DNA from: Leuconostoc carnosum
GTDB taxonomy: Bacteria > Bacillota > Bacilli > Lactobacillales > Lactobacillaceae
Direction of reading: 5' to 3'
DNA: 64,000 nt
Assembly (NCBI RefSeq): GCF_014207505.1
Contig: NZ_JACHGL010000001.1
Coordinates: forward strand, 1 to 64,000
Under the pieces are notes generated by a model. That model saw nothing but the letters and a program-made list of their open reading frames with translations. It was not told where the DNA came from and did not search any database. Below are positions 1 to 8,807 of this stretch, one piece after another. A program made the translations under genes and the position numbers. The number at the start of each line of letters is the position of its first letter. The stretch's first letter is position 1.

Positions 1-88
1 CCCATCCCGAACACAGAAGTTAAGCTCTATCACGCCGAAAGTAGTTGCCGGATCGCTGGCTGCGAGGATAGGAAGATGCGGTGCCGTA
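1..88 (+). rRNA. rrf: 5S ribosomal RNA, 3' portion (5' end outside window)
   Basis: The window opens inside a 5S rRNA. The stretch CCCATCCCGAACACAGAAG is the conserved loop B/C region of bacterial 5S, and GGAAGATGCGGTGCCG is the conserved 3' part. The 3' boundary is approximate. A rho-independent terminator follows directly, so this is the distal end of an rRNA operon whose 16S and 23S genes would lie to the left. Confidence 0.93.
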
Positions 89-103
89 CATAGGTTTAAT
101 TTA

Positions 104-129
104 GAATGTTTTAAATAACATTCTTTTTT
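104..129 (+). terminator. rRNA operon terminator
   Basis: Seven-base-pair stem GAATGTT/AACATTC followed by a run of six T, placed directly after the 5S rRNA. Confidence 0.85.
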
Positions 130-170
130 GCTGTACTATGAGCTTTATATACTTTTCCCTAGAAATTTGT

Positions 171-176
171 TATAAT
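171..176 (+). promoter_or_regulatory. -10 box of the spx-family gene
   Basis: Consensus TATAAT about 40 nt upstream of the start codon. No good -35 hexamer is visible at 17 nt spacing. The gene also has a strong AAGGAGG Shine-Dalgarno at 199-205. Confidence 0.5.
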
Positions 177-216
177 TGGAGTATTCAGTTTCTAGTTTAA
201 GGAGGGTAGCGCGAGT

Positions 217-654
217 ATGGTTGTTACATTGTTTTTATCACCAAGTTGCACTTCTTGTCGCAAAGCTCGACAGTGGTTAGAAAGTCACAACATTGCATAT
301 GTAGAACGTAATGTAAAAAAAGATAAATTAAGTGCTGATGAAGTAAAGGCAATACTGCGTCTTACGGAAGATGGTACAGAAGAAATAATATCAAAAAGAT
401 CAAAAGCTTTTTCACAGTTGAATTTAGATTTTAATACTGTTTCTACTAATGAATTTATTGATTTAGTAGTACAACATCCATCTTTATTAAAGCGACCAAT
501 TATGATGGATGATAGTCGAATTCAAGTTGGTTATAATGATGATGACATTCGACAATTTTTGCCTCGAGAGGTTCGCCAACGTGAATTAGTTTTAGCTACT
601 ATGAGATCAGATTTTCGGGAACAAACAAAAAATTTGGTGATCGAGGAAAATTAA
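217..654 (+). CDS. spx: Spx/ArsC-family transcriptional regulator
   Basis: A 145-residue thioredoxin-fold protein of the Spx family. Spx binds the C-terminal domain of the RNA polymerase alpha subunit and redirects transcription under thiol and oxidative stress. The redox switch CxxC is visible as C11-T-S-C14 after a short beta strand, and the motif RRPI is represented by LLKRPIMMDD near residue 92. Length is close to the usual 131-140. The start is fixed by AAGGAGG at 199-205. It is followed by mecA. In Bacillus, MecA is an adaptor for ClpC, while Spx is degraded through ClpXP and YjbH; adjacency here suggests a shared stress and proteolysis role, but that is inference. LAB usually have several Spx paralogues, so this one's exact role is unknown. 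Confidence 0.88.
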   Translation: MVVTLFLSPSCTSCRKARQWLESHNIAYVERNVKKDKLSADEVKAILRLTEDGTEEIISKRSKAFSQLNLDFNTVSTNEFIDLVVQHPSLLKRPIMMDDSRIQVGYNDDDIRQFLPREVRQRELVLATMRSDFREQTKNLVIEEN

Positions 655-724
655 AAGAATTCAAGTTTTCTATATCACTTACATATACTTATTTTGTAAT
701 GTGAAAGAAAGGTGGGGTTATATT

Positions 725-1408
725 ATGGAAATGGAACGCATTAATGACAATACAATTCGTGTTATGATTGAAAATGCTGATCTTAAAGAGCGTGGTGTTT
801 CGGTAATGGAATTGTTAGAAAATCACGATAGAATCGAATCTTTTTTCTACAATATTCTTTCGGAAGTTGATACTGAGCATGACTTCGAAGAGGATGATCA
901 AATTACTTTTCAAATTTTGCCCAATCGTAATGGTTTAGAACTCTTTATTTCTAAACTGGACGATGATAATGAAGTCGGCGATGTCATCAATAATTTGATG
1001 GCTTATGCCAAAAATAAGTCTGATAAAGTTGATGAATTATCTGAAGAACGACGTACAGAACTAAAAAATTCGGATGAGAATAAAAAAGTAGCAGAGAATG
1101 TTCAAACGGCAAATTCATCTGCTGCGGCTACTATTATCACTTTGGAACTACCAGAATTTGAGTCAGCTATTTCCGTAGCGTATGTCATTTCAGACAGTGA
1201 AATTTTATCAAATTTATATCGCTATGACAATGTTTTCTATCTTACGTTGAAATTTCCAGCTGGAGTTACTTCAGATGTAATATCAATACAGAAGGCTTTA
1301 GCAATAGAGTTTGCTAAAGAAAGCACAATTCAAAGTGATGTATTATATGAGCATGCTGAGAAGGTCATGAGTAGTGATGCTTTACAACAAATTAAAGATA
1401 TATTTTAA
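725..1408 (+). CDS. mecA: Adaptor protein MecA
   Basis: A 227-residue adaptor that delivers substrates such as competence regulators to the ClpC unfoldase. The N-terminal substrate-binding part begins MEMERINDNTIRVMIEN, the usual MecA opening. An acidic and lysine-rich linker follows at about residues 95-130, then the C-terminal domain that in the family binds ClpC. An in-frame GTG lies upstream at 701, but the Shine-Dalgarno AAAGGTGGGG (708-717) falls inside that extension and is correctly spaced for the ATG at 725, so I place the start there. It sits 70 nt downstream of the spx-family gene on the same strand. Confidence 0.92.
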   Translation: MEMERINDNTIRVMIENADLKERGVSVMELLENHDRIESFFYNILSEVDTEHDFEEDDQITFQILPNRNGLELFISKLDDDNEVGDVINNLMAYAKNKSDKVDELSEERRTELKNSDENKKVAENVQTANSSAAATIITLELPEFESAISVAYVISDSEILSNLYRYDNVFYLTLKFPAGVTSDVISIQKALAIEFAKESTIQSDVLYEHAEKVMSSDALQQIKDIF

Positions 1409-1432
1409 AAGCGCAAATCAAGCGTTTTTTTT
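1407..1432 (+). terminator. Terminator after mecA
   Basis: Stem AAAAGCGC/GCGTTTTT with one G-T pair, seven-base loop and a T tract. It is immediately followed by a TATAAT (1435-1440) that could serve the next gene. Confidence 0.65.
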
Positions 1433-1472
1433 GTTATAATATAAGAGTTCAATTTATTAGAAGAGGTATTGT

Positions 1473-1874
1473 ATGAATTTATTGGTTAGTGTGATATTAG
1501 TTATTGTATTGTGGATTTTGTTTGCTGGTGGTAGTTGGTTGTGGATTTTTTTAACTGCCAAAAAAACAGGTAATTTGGTTAAAGCAGATGAGTTTGCGAA
1601 ACGCATAACTGAAGAAAACGGCCAAATTGTTGATGTTCGTGAATTATCAGCATACAAGCGGTCACACATTATGGGTGCTAGAAGTATTCCATCAGTTAAT
1701 TTCACTCAAGGAAAATCTGGTTTGCGTAAAGATCGCGACATTTTTTTGTATGATGACCGTTTAAAAGAGGTCACTCGTGCTAGCAAGTCCCTCAAAAAAC
1801 AGGGATATGATAAAAATAAAATTTTTATTTTACGTGGTGGCTATAATCAATACCAAGGAAAAACAACAAAATAA
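1473..1874 (+). CDS. Membrane-anchored rhodanese-like protein, catalytic Cys absent
   Basis: A 133-residue protein with one N-terminal membrane segment (about residues 3-28) and a cytoplasmic rhodanese-like domain. Family landmarks are IVDVRELSAYKRSHIMGARSIP (residues about 51-72, split here as two blocks) and a C-terminal LRGGYNQYQG. In active rhodaneses the loop after the fourth strand carries Cys (pattern CxxGxRS). Here the matching stretch is IFLYDDRLKEVTRAS with Asp in place of Cys, so sulfurtransferase activity is unlikely and a binding or scaffold role is more plausible. The Shine-Dalgarno AGAGG precedes the ATG. It is a single gene with its own terminator. Confidence 0.8.
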   Translation: MNLLVSVILVIVLWILFAGGSWLWIFLTAKKTGNLVKADEFAKRITEENGQIVDVRELSAYKRSHIMGARSIPSVNFTQGKSGLRKDRDIFLYDDRLKEVTRASKSLKKQGYDKNKIFILRGGYNQYQGKTTK

Positions 1875-1881
1875 GTGTCTT

Positions 1882-1917
1882 AAACTGAAGTTGAATATTT
1901 CGACTTCAGTTTTTTTA
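1882..1917 (+). terminator. Terminator after the rhodanese-like gene
   Basis: Stem AAACTGAAGT/ACTTCAGTTT with an 11-base loop and a T tract. Confidence 0.88.
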
Positions 1918-2001
1918 TTACAATAAACTAAAATCAATTTATACTGTTATTAATTATATTTGAAGTATATATGAGAGGCTGTTATTTTCAGAAAACAAGC
2001 G

Positions 2002-2032
2002 TATAATTAATAGTGTAATGTAAGCGCTTGCA
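2002..2032 (+). promoter_or_regulatory. lplA-pdh promoter -10 and cre site
   Basis: TATAAT at 2002-2007 is followed at 2019-2032 by TGTAAGCGCTTGCA, a complete match to the catabolite response element consensus WTGNAANCGNWNNCA when the preceding A is included. The cre lies roughly at +5 to +19 of the expected transcript and ends where the Shine-Dalgarno begins. That position suits roadblock repression by CcpA, whose gene is at 36451. The CcpA link is inference from the motif. Confidence 0.75.
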
Positions 2033-2045
2033 GAAGGAGAACAGT

Positions 2046-3056
2046 ATGCAATATATTAAGTATTTTAACCAGGATGCCTATACGAATATCGCTATGGATG
2101 CCTGGTTGTTAAAAAATTTAAAACCAGAACAACCTGTCTTTTCATTGTGGCAGAACAAACGTGCTGTTATTATTGGTGAAAATCAAAATACATTTGCAGA
2201 GGTGAATTCTGATTATATAGATTCACATGATGTTCAAGTTGTTCGTCGTGTGTCAGGTGGGGGAGCTGTTTACCACGATTTAGGTAATATTTGCTTTACA
2301 TTCTTTGTTCCAGTGGCTAGCAGCGCAACTGTTGACTTTCATCAATTCGTTCAACCAATGGCCGATGCTTTGAAGTCTGTTGGAATAAATGTTGAAATCT
2401 CTGGCCGAAATGATTTAGAAATTGCCGGAAAAAAAGTGTCTGGAAATGCCCAACGTTATGCAGGTGGTTATCTCATGCATCATGGCACCTTGCTTTGGGA
2501 TATTGATGTTGATGCGATGGTTCGTTCTTTAAATGTTGCGGATGAGAAATTTATTTCAAAAGCGGCTAAGTCCGTGCGTGCTCGTGTTGGTAATATTAAG
2601 GACTACGCACCGGCAAATTTAACGATTGATGAGTTTATTAACAAATTAATGTATTACTTAACTGATGAAGGGCGAGATGGCGAATTTGAATTAACGCCTG
2701 AGCAAAAAGCAGACATTTTAAAACTACGCGATGAAAAGTTCTCACAGTGGGCTTGGAATTATGGTAAAAGTCCCAATTTCATGTACAACAATCACGCTAA
2801 GTATAATGGCGGTAGCATTAATGTTCAAATTGATGTGGATAATGGGTTCATCACAGATATTAATTTCACAGGTGATTTTCTTGGTGTGCGTGATTGGCGT
2901 GAAATGAAATCCGATCTAATTGGTATACCGTTTAAACGTGAGGTGATTACTAGAGTTCTAGAAGATAATAAAGATGGTCAATATTTTGGTAGCATTACGA
3001 CGAGCGAATTATTAGAAACATTTTTCCAGAAGGATGAGGTAAAAACTAATGGCTGA
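2046..3056 (+). CDS. lplA: Lipoate-protein ligase A
   Basis: A 336-residue ATP-dependent ligase that activates free lipoate as lipoyl-AMP and transfers it to lipoyl domains. The signature RRVSGGGAVYHD near residue 70 and the following LGNICFTF are typical of the LplA/LipB/BirA fold, and GRNDLEIAGKKVSGNAQ carries the conserved substrate-binding lysine. The C-terminal accessory domain is present. An in-frame TTG exists at 2028 inside the cre site, but AGAAGGAG (2033-2040) points to the ATG at 2046. It is the first gene of the PDH operon and overlaps pdhA by 8 nt, so lipoate salvage is co-expressed with the E2 subunit that needs it. Confidence 0.95.
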   Translation: MQYIKYFNQDAYTNIAMDAWLLKNLKPEQPVFSLWQNKRAVIIGENQNTFAEVNSDYIDSHDVQVVRRVSGGGAVYHDLGNICFTFFVPVASSATVDFHQFVQPMADALKSVGINVEISGRNDLEIAGKKVSGNAQRYAGGYLMHHGTLLWDIDVDAMVRSLNVADEKFISKAAKSVRARVGNIKDYAPANLTIDEFINKLMYYLTDEGRDGEFELTPEQKADILKLRDEKFSQWAWNYGKSPNFMYNNHAKYNGGSINVQIDVDNGFITDINFTGDFLGVRDWREMKSDLIGIPFKREVITRVLEDNKDGQYFGSITTSELLETFFQKDEVKTNG

Positions 3057-4185
3057 TATAACTGTAAATAATGAAACAATTCTCGATTTTACCAAGCAAT
3101 TAAAAGCACAAAATGATATGTTTCCGGTTCTAAGTATTTTAAATAATAATGGAGATATTGTTGATGAGGAGGCATTGAAGAGAGCCGATTTGTCAGATGA
3201 TGATTTGATCAATATTATGAAACGTATGCTATTAAGTCGTCAATTAAATATTCGATCCACAAAACTAGCCAAACAAGGGCGATTTGGATTCTTTGCACCA
3301 ACAGCAGGGCAAGAAGCATCACAAATGGCATCGTCTTATGCTTTCAATCATGATGATTGGTTAATGCCTGGGTACCGTGATATTCCTCAGATTGTTGCCA
3401 AGGGGTGGCCGATTTGGAAAGCTATCTTATGGTCAAGAGGTCACGCCTTAGGAAATGAATTTACAACCGAAGAAGGTGAACCTGTTAATTCTTGGATGCC
3501 ACAAATTATTATTGGTGCACAATATGTTGAAGCTACTGGTATTGCTTTGGGACTAAAGAAACGGCAAAAGGATGCTGTTGCTTATGCTTATACTGGTGAG
3601 GGTGGTAGTTCGCAAGGTGACTTTTACGAGGCAATCAATTTTGCTGGTGCCTATAAAGCTAATGCTGTATTTTTTGTACAAAATAATGGCTATGCTATCT
3701 CAACACCGAGAGCGTTACAAACAGCAGCGCCACATTTAGCTGCAAAAGGTTGGGCAGCTGGTGTACCTAGCGTTGTGGTAGATGGTAATGATCCTCTTGC
3801 GGTTTATCTTGTCGCTAAAGAAGCACGTGCTTGGGCAGTTAGTGGGAACGGACCGGTGCTGATTGAAACCTTAACTAACCGGTTAGAAGCACATTCAACA
3901 GCTGGTGATGACCCATTACGTTATCGTAAGCAAGAAGATATTGATGCATGGTGGAAGAAAGAACCACTCATTCGTATGCGTCAGTTTATGACAGAAAAAA
4001 GTATTTGGGATGAAGATAAAGAAAATGCTTACATTTCTGAAGTCAATACATTAATTGATGAGCAAATCAAAATTGCTGATAAAGTTGATAAACAGAAAAT
4101 TTCTAATTTCATTAAGAATACGCTTGAAGTACCTGGGTATGCAATGAAAGAACAAATTGCTAAGTTTGAAAGCGAGGGAAAATAA
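3049..4185 (+). CDS. pdhA: Pyruvate dehydrogenase E1 component, alpha subunit
   Basis: A 378-residue alpha subunit of the thiamine diphosphate-dependent E1, which decarboxylates pyruvate and acetylates the lipoyl group of E2. The thiamine diphosphate and magnesium motif runs from GEG at residues 183-185 to NN at 212-213 (GDGX26N pattern with Glu for the middle Asp). The Shine-Dalgarno AAGGATGAGG lies inside the end of lplA. Two bases separate its stop from pdhB. Leuconostocs mainly use phosphoketolase, so PDH here probably supplies acetyl-CoA and NADH under aerobic or respiratory conditions (inference). Confidence 0.96.
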   Translation: MADITVNNETILDFTKQLKAQNDMFPVLSILNNNGDIVDEEALKRADLSDDDLINIMKRMLLSRQLNIRSTKLAKQGRFGFFAPTAGQEASQMASSYAFNHDDWLMPGYRDIPQIVAKGWPIWKAILWSRGHALGNEFTTEEGEPVNSWMPQIIIGAQYVEATGIALGLKKRQKDAVAYAYTGEGGSSQGDFYEAINFAGAYKANAVFFVQNNGYAISTPRALQTAAPHLAAKGWAAGVPSVVVDGNDPLAVYLVAKEARAWAVSGNGPVLIETLTNRLEAHSTAGDDPLRYRKQEDIDAWWKKEPLIRMRQFMTEKSIWDEDKENAYISEVNTLIDEQIKIADKVDKQKISNFIKNTLEVPGYAMKEQIAKFESEGK

Positions 4186-4186
4186 C

Positions 4187-5167
4187 ATGGCTGTGAAGAG
4201 CTATATTGATGCCATCCGTGAAGCGATGGACTTGGCATTAGAAAAAGACAAAGATGTTCTTATTTTTGGTGAAGATGTTGGTGAGAACGGTGGTGTATTC
4301 CGTGCAACTGATGGGTTACAAGCAAAACATGGTGAAGATAGGGTGTTCAATACACCTTTAGCTGAATCAGGTATTGGTGGGTTAGCTATTGGTTTGACAA
4401 CACAAAACTATCGTCCAATTATGGAAATTCAGTTTTTTGGTTTCCTATTTGAAGTGATGGATTCAATTGCTGGGCAAATGGCACGTAATCGTTTTCGTTT
4501 TAACAACACACGTAACTTCCCAATCGTGGTACGTTCTCCTTATGGTGGTGGTACTAAGACGCCTGAAATGCATGCTGACAATCTTGAAGGCATTGTAGCC
4601 CAAGTACCAGGGATTCGTGTTGTGATGCCCGCTAATCCAGCTGATGCGAAAGGACTATTACTCAGCTCAATTGAATCCAATGATCCTGTGGTATTCTTGG
4701 AGAATTTGCATTTGTATCGTTCAGTTAAGGGAGAAGTTCCTGAAGGATATTACACAACGCCTCTAGATACAGCCGCAATTGTACGGGAAGGTAAAGATTT
4801 ATCAATCATTTCTTACGGTGGCGGTGTGCCGGTAGCTGTCAAAGCCGCTGATGAACTAGCCAAACAAGATATTGAAGCTGAGGTTCTTGATTTACGGACA
4901 GTATCACCATTGGATATTGAAGCTATTGGTCAAACCATTCAAAAGACTGGTCGTGTTGTTGTTGTCCAAGAGGCACAACGAATGGCAGGTATTGGGGCAA
5001 ATGTGATGGCTGAAATCTCAGAACGCTTTATACTAAGTTTGAAAGCACCAATTGGTCGTGTTGCAGCACCAGATTCTGTATATCCTTTTGGACAAGCAGA
5101 AAATGATTGGATGATTAAAGCTGATGACATTGTGGCCAAAGCATTGGAGGTTGTTAATTATGACTGA
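4187..5167 (+). CDS. pdhB: Pyruvate dehydrogenase E1 component, beta subunit
   Basis: A 326-residue transketolase-like beta subunit that completes the E1 active site. It opens [18 protein letters not shown], contains the [15 protein letters not shown] block with the conserved Glu that activates the thiamine ring, and the [12 protein letters not shown] and RSPYGGG blocks. A longer frame would begin at 4157 inside pdhA, but the ATG at 4187 is preceded by GAGGGAAA and matches the family start. It overlaps pdhC by 8 nt. Confidence 0.96.
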   Translation: MAVKSYIDAIREAMDLALEKDKDVLIFGEDVGENGGVFRATDGLQAKHGEDRVFNTPLAESGIGGLAIGLTTQNYRPIMEIQFFGFLFEVMDSIAGQMARNRFRFNNTRNFPIVVRSPYGGGTKTPEMHADNLEGIVAQVPGIRVVMPANPADAKGLLLSSIESNDPVVFLENLHLYRSVKGEVPEGYYTTPLDTAAIVREGKDLSIISYGGGVPVAVKAADELAKQDIEAEVLDLRTVSPLDIEAIGQTIQKTGRVVVVQEAQRMAGIGANVMAEISERFILSLKAPIGRVAAPDSVYPFGQAENDWMIKADDIVAKALEVVNYD

Positions 5168-6455
5168 AATTTTTAAAATGCCTGATATAGGCGAAGGTAT
5201 GGCTGAAGGCGATATCACGTCATGGTTAGTCAAAGTCGGTGATCAAGTTGCAATGGATGATTCTGTCGCTGAAGTTCAAAATGATAAATTGATTCAAGAA
5301 ATCTTATCACCTTATGCGGGAACAGTAACCAAGTTATTTGTTGAACCTGGCACGACGGTCACGGTAGGCGATCCATTGATTGAATTTGATGGGGATGGTA
5401 GTGATGCAACGGAAACTGCTGAAAATGTCAGCTCTGATACAGTGTCTGTATCACCTGAAACAGCGCCAGTAGAAGATACACAGACATCACAAACAAGTGA
5501 AAAAACACAACCTGTGGCAACTGAAAGTGTCAAAACTGCTAATGGGCACGTGCTAGCGATGCCTTCGGTACGTCACTTAGCCTTTGAGAAAGGAATTGAC
5601 TTAACTCAGGTACCAGCAACAGGGCGCCATGGTCACGTCACGCTTTCCGATGTTGAAACGTTTAATCATGCGGAGTCTGAAGCACCAGTAAGTATTGCAC
5701 CAGAAGTCGCGTCTGAAGAAACTAAAATTGCTGTGGAAATACCGGAAACAGTACGTGAAGGTCGTCAACCAATGACCCCAACTCGTCGCGCTATTGCTAA
5801 AGCAATGGGAACACAAAATACGACTGTTCCTGCAGTTACAAACTTTGATACAGTTGAAGTTAGCAAATTAGTAGCACATCGTAATACATTTAAGGCACAG
5901 GCCAAAGAAGATGGTATTCGATTGACTTATCTAGCTTATGCCATTAAAGCATTAGCAGCAACTGCTAAGAAATTCCCAGAGTTAAATGCCAGTGTTGACA
6001 TGGAAAGCCACGAAATTGTTTATCATGAAGATGTGAACATGGGTATCGCTGTGGATTCGCCAGCAGGTTTGTATGTACCAGTAATTAAGCATGCTGATCA
6101 AAAATCTATTATAACAATTGCCAAAGAGGTTGTGACATTAGCTGAGGCAGTACGAGATGGTTCGATTTCTCCAAAACAGATGCAAGGTGGTACCATTACA
6201 ATTTCTAACTTAGGTTCGGCACGTGGTATTTGGTTTACACCAATTATTAATACGAATGAAGCGGCTATTTTAGGACTAGGTTCTATTGTAAAAGAACCTA
6301 TTGTTGATGACAATGGTGAAATTGCGGTAGGTCAAAATATGAAGTTATCGCTAAGCTATGATCATCGTTTGATTGATGGCATGTTAGGACAAACAGCACT
6401 GAATTACTTAAAGCAGTTGCTAGCTGACCCAGCATATATGTTGATGGAGGTTTAA
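5160..6455 (+). CDS. pdhC: Dihydrolipoamide acetyltransferase E2 of the PDH complex
   Basis: A 431-residue E2 core subunit that transfers acetyl from lipoamide to CoA. Order of parts: one lipoyl domain (residues about 1-80) with acceptor Lys43 in VQNDKLIQE, a Ser/Thr/Glu-rich linker (80-125), the E1/E3-binding domain beginning [14 protein letters not shown], a second linker, and the catalytic domain ending with the active-site motif HRLIDG (His at about 402). The start at 5160 has GGAGG at 5147-5151 inside pdhB. A single lipoyl domain is on the low side for the family. It is the expected substrate of the operon's LplA. Confidence 0.96.
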   Translation: MTEIFKMPDIGEGMAEGDITSWLVKVGDQVAMDDSVAEVQNDKLIQEILSPYAGTVTKLFVEPGTTVTVGDPLIEFDGDGSDATETAENVSSDTVSVSPETAPVEDTQTSQTSEKTQPVATESVKTANGHVLAMPSVRHLAFEKGIDLTQVPATGRHGHVTLSDVETFNHAESEAPVSIAPEVASEETKIAVEIPETVREGRQPMTPTRRAIAKAMGTQNTTVPAVTNFDTVEVSKLVAHRNTFKAQAKEDGIRLTYLAYAIKALAATAKKFPELNASVDMESHEIVYHEDVNMGIAVDSPAGLYVPVIKHADQKSIITIAKEVVTLAEAVRDGSISPKQMQGGTITISNLGSARGIWFTPIINTNEAAILGLGSIVKEPIVDDNGEIAVGQNMKLSLSYDHRLIDGMLGQTALNYLKQLLADPAYMLMEV

Positions 6456-6457
6456 TT

Positions 6458-7867
6458 ATGGTTGTTGGTGCACAAGCACGAGATATTGATACAGTAATCA
6501 TTGGATCTGGACCTGGTGGCTATGTAGCTGCTATTCGTGCAGCAGAATTAGGCCAAAAAGTGACCTTGGTTGAACGTGATAATATTGGTGGTGTTTGCTT
6601 AAATATTGGGTGCATACCATCAAAAGCATTAATTAATGTCGGTCACCATTATCGTGAAGCAATTTCTGATACGCCATTTGGATTAAAGACGACAGAGACA
6701 TCATTGGATTGGTCTAAGACACAAGACTGGAAACAGAATACAGTTGTCCATGCGTTAACTTCAGGTGTTGAAATGTTGCTTAAAAAGCATCAGGTTGAAA
6801 TTATCAAAGGGGAAGCAACTTTTAATGATAATGAAACAATTAATGTTGTCCAAGAAGATGGGCATGAATTATTTCAATTCAATAATGCGATTATTGCCAC
6901 AGGATCTCGGCCGATAGAAATTCCTGGTTTCGTATTTAGTGGTCGCATTATTGACTCAACTGGTGCCCTGTCACTGCAAGAAATCCCTAAAAAATTAATT
7001 ATTGTTGGTGGCGGTGTTATTGGTTCTGAATTAGGTGGGGTATATGCCAATCTTGGTACTCAAGTTACCATTGTTGAAGGATTGGATCACACACTTAATG
7101 GCTTTGATAAAGAAATGACAAAACCTGTTTTGGATGATTTTAAGAAACAGGGTGGTGAGATAATTACTTCTGCTACCGCTAAATCCGCAGTGCAAACAGA
7201 TGATAGTGTGACGTTAACTTACGAAGTGGCTGGTGAATCACAAACAGTTACTGGTGATTATCTCTTAGTTGCTGTTGGTCGACATGCTAATACGGATAAT
7301 CTTGGTTTGAATAATACTGATGTAAAATTAACAGATCATGGGTTAATTGAGATTGCCAATAATATGCAAACTAGTGTGCCACATATCTACGCTGTAGGTG
7401 ATATTACTGCTGGACCGCAATTAGCTCATAAGGCTAGTTTTCAAGGGAAAATTGCAGCAGCAGCGATTTCTGGTGATAAACAAGCTCGTGATTTGCATTA
7501 TTCACTACCGGCTGTTGCCTATACGCACTTTGAGCTAGCAACGACAGGTGAAACACCTGAAACGGCAAAAGCCGCTAATTTAGATGTGAACATAGCAAAG
7601 TTCCCGTTTGCGGCTAATGGTCGTGCCATTTCAATGAATGATACGGTTGGTTTTATTCGACTAATTAGTGACAAAAGTACGCGTGCTTTGTTAGGTGCTC
7701 AAATTGTCGGACCAAGTGCTTCTGATTTGATTTCCGAATTGTCGTTGGCAATTGAAAATGGGTTAACGACAACTGATATTTCACTAACGATTCATCCACA
7801 TCCTACTTTAGGAGAAGCAATTATGGATACGGCAGAATTAGCCGATGGCTTGCCAATTCATATCTAA
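6458..7867 (+). CDS. pdhD: Dihydrolipoamide dehydrogenase E3
   Basis: A 469-residue FAD enzyme that reoxidises dihydrolipoamide and passes electrons to NAD+. The FAD-binding GSGPGG is at residues 16-21, the redox disulfide is C47-LNIG-C52, the NAD-binding glycine motif is IVGGGVIGSELG, and the C-terminal HPHPTLGEA gives the catalytic His-Glu pair. It starts 2 nt after pdhC with GGAGG in front and is the last gene before a strong terminator. Confidence 0.97.
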   Translation: MVVGAQARDIDTVIIGSGPGGYVAAIRAAELGQKVTLVERDNIGGVCLNIGCIPSKALINVGHHYREAISDTPFGLKTTETSLDWSKTQDWKQNTVVHALTSGVEMLLKKHQVEIIKGEATFNDNETINVVQEDGHELFQFNNAIIATGSRPIEIPGFVFSGRIIDSTGALSLQEIPKKLIIVGGGVIGSELGGVYANLGTQVTIVEGLDHTLNGFDKEMTKPVLDDFKKQGGEIITSATAKSAVQTDDSVTLTYEVAGESQTVTGDYLLVAVGRHANTDNLGLNNTDVKLTDHGLIEIANNMQTSVPHIYAVGDITAGPQLAHKASFQGKIAAAAISGDKQARDLHYSLPAVAYTHFELATTGETPETAKAANLDVNIAKFPFAANGRAISMNDTVGFIRLISDKSTRALLGAQIVGPSASDLISELSLAIENGLTTTDISLTIHPHPTLGEAIMDTAELADGLPIHI

Positions 7868-7881
7868 TAATAATATAAAAT

Positions 7882-7914
7882 AAACAAGCCAGCACGATTG
7901 TGCTGGCTTGTTTA
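7882..7914 (+). terminator. PDH operon terminator
   Basis: Fourteen-base-pair perfect stem with loop GATT; the left arm is AAACAAGCCAGCAC. The T tract is short (TTT). Confidence 0.88.
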
Positions 7915-7932
7915 AGATAGTAGTGGGTTAAA

Positions 7933-8715
7933 ATGGCAAAATTTAAAACAAATGACGGTGTTGCATTGGATTATCATATTTATGGTGAAGGGCAACCAAT
8001 AGTGTTGATTGCAGGTTACTCAGGTAATCAGGCAACTTGGTCATCACAAATTAAGGCACTTGTTTCAGCTGGTATGCAAGTCATTACTTACGATCGGCGA
8101 AATCATGGTGAGAGTGCCTCGGTTGCGTATGGTATGCGTATTTCACGGCACGGGCAAGATTTAGCCGAATTAATAAGTTTTTTGCATTTAAATCAACCGA
8201 TTTTGTTGGGGCATTCTATGGGAGCTAGTACAATTTGGGCTTATATTTCGTTGTATGGGGATGACAATCTACGTGCAGTCATTACCGAAGATCAGGTGCC
8301 AAAAATGTTACGTGATAGCAATTGGCCATTTGGATTGCTCGATGCTGATATCAGTACGCTTGTCACAGTAGCAAAGCAATTACCACAAACGAAATTAATT
8401 CAGGTTGATATCCCTATTGATATTAAACGTCAAATTGGTAAAAACTACCGACCGTTTGATTTTGTTTACAATGAACCATTACTCATAGATAGCATAGTCC
8501 AAGATTGGCGTGATGTTGTCAGACGAGAGCATGTACCGCATCTTTTTGTTGCGGGTGATAAGTCACCATTATGGTCCGCTGAACATGCGCAGTTATCAGC
8601 AGAGTTAACACAGTACGGGGAAAGTTATGTGATTGCAGACGTTGGACATATGCCACATATTGAAGGGGCCAATGAATTTAATCAGATCGTCTTAAAATTT
8701 ATTGACCAAGTATAA
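7933..8715 (+). CDS. Alpha/beta-fold hydrolase
   Basis: A 260-residue alpha/beta hydrolase. The nucleophile elbow GHSMGA places Ser95, the oxyanion strand is IVLIAGYSG, a candidate acid is Asp in VAGDKSPLW, and the candidate base is His in VGHMPHIEG. This spacing is usual for the esterase/haloperoxidase-like branch. The substrate cannot be told from sequence. It lies just after the PDH terminator with a weak Shine-Dalgarno and converges with the ahpF-like gene. Confidence 0.85.
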   Translation: MAKFKTNDGVALDYHIYGEGQPIVLIAGYSGNQATWSSQIKALVSAGMQVITYDRRNHGESASVAYGMRISRHGQDLAELISFLHLNQPILLGHSMGASTIWAYISLYGDDNLRAVITEDQVPKMLRDSNWPFGLLDADISTLVTVAKQLPQTKLIQVDIPIDIKRQIGKNYRPFDFVYNEPLLIDSIVQDWRDVVRREHVPHLFVAGDKSPLWSAEHAQLSAELTQYGESYVIADVGHMPHIEGANEFNQIVLKFIDQV

Positions 8716-8728
8716 AATAAAAAACTGA

Positions 8729-8773
8729 AAGGCGGATGTTGACTAACAATAAGTTAATCAACATCCGCCTTTT
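8729..8773. terminator. Bidirectional terminator between convergent genes
   Basis: Nineteen-base stem with one mismatch; the left arm begins AAGGCGGATGTTGA. It lies between the hydrolase gene (+) and the AhpF-like gene (-). Confidence 0.85.
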
Positions 8774-8807
8774 GGAAATATCTCATAATCACACGATTAC
8801 GGATTAA

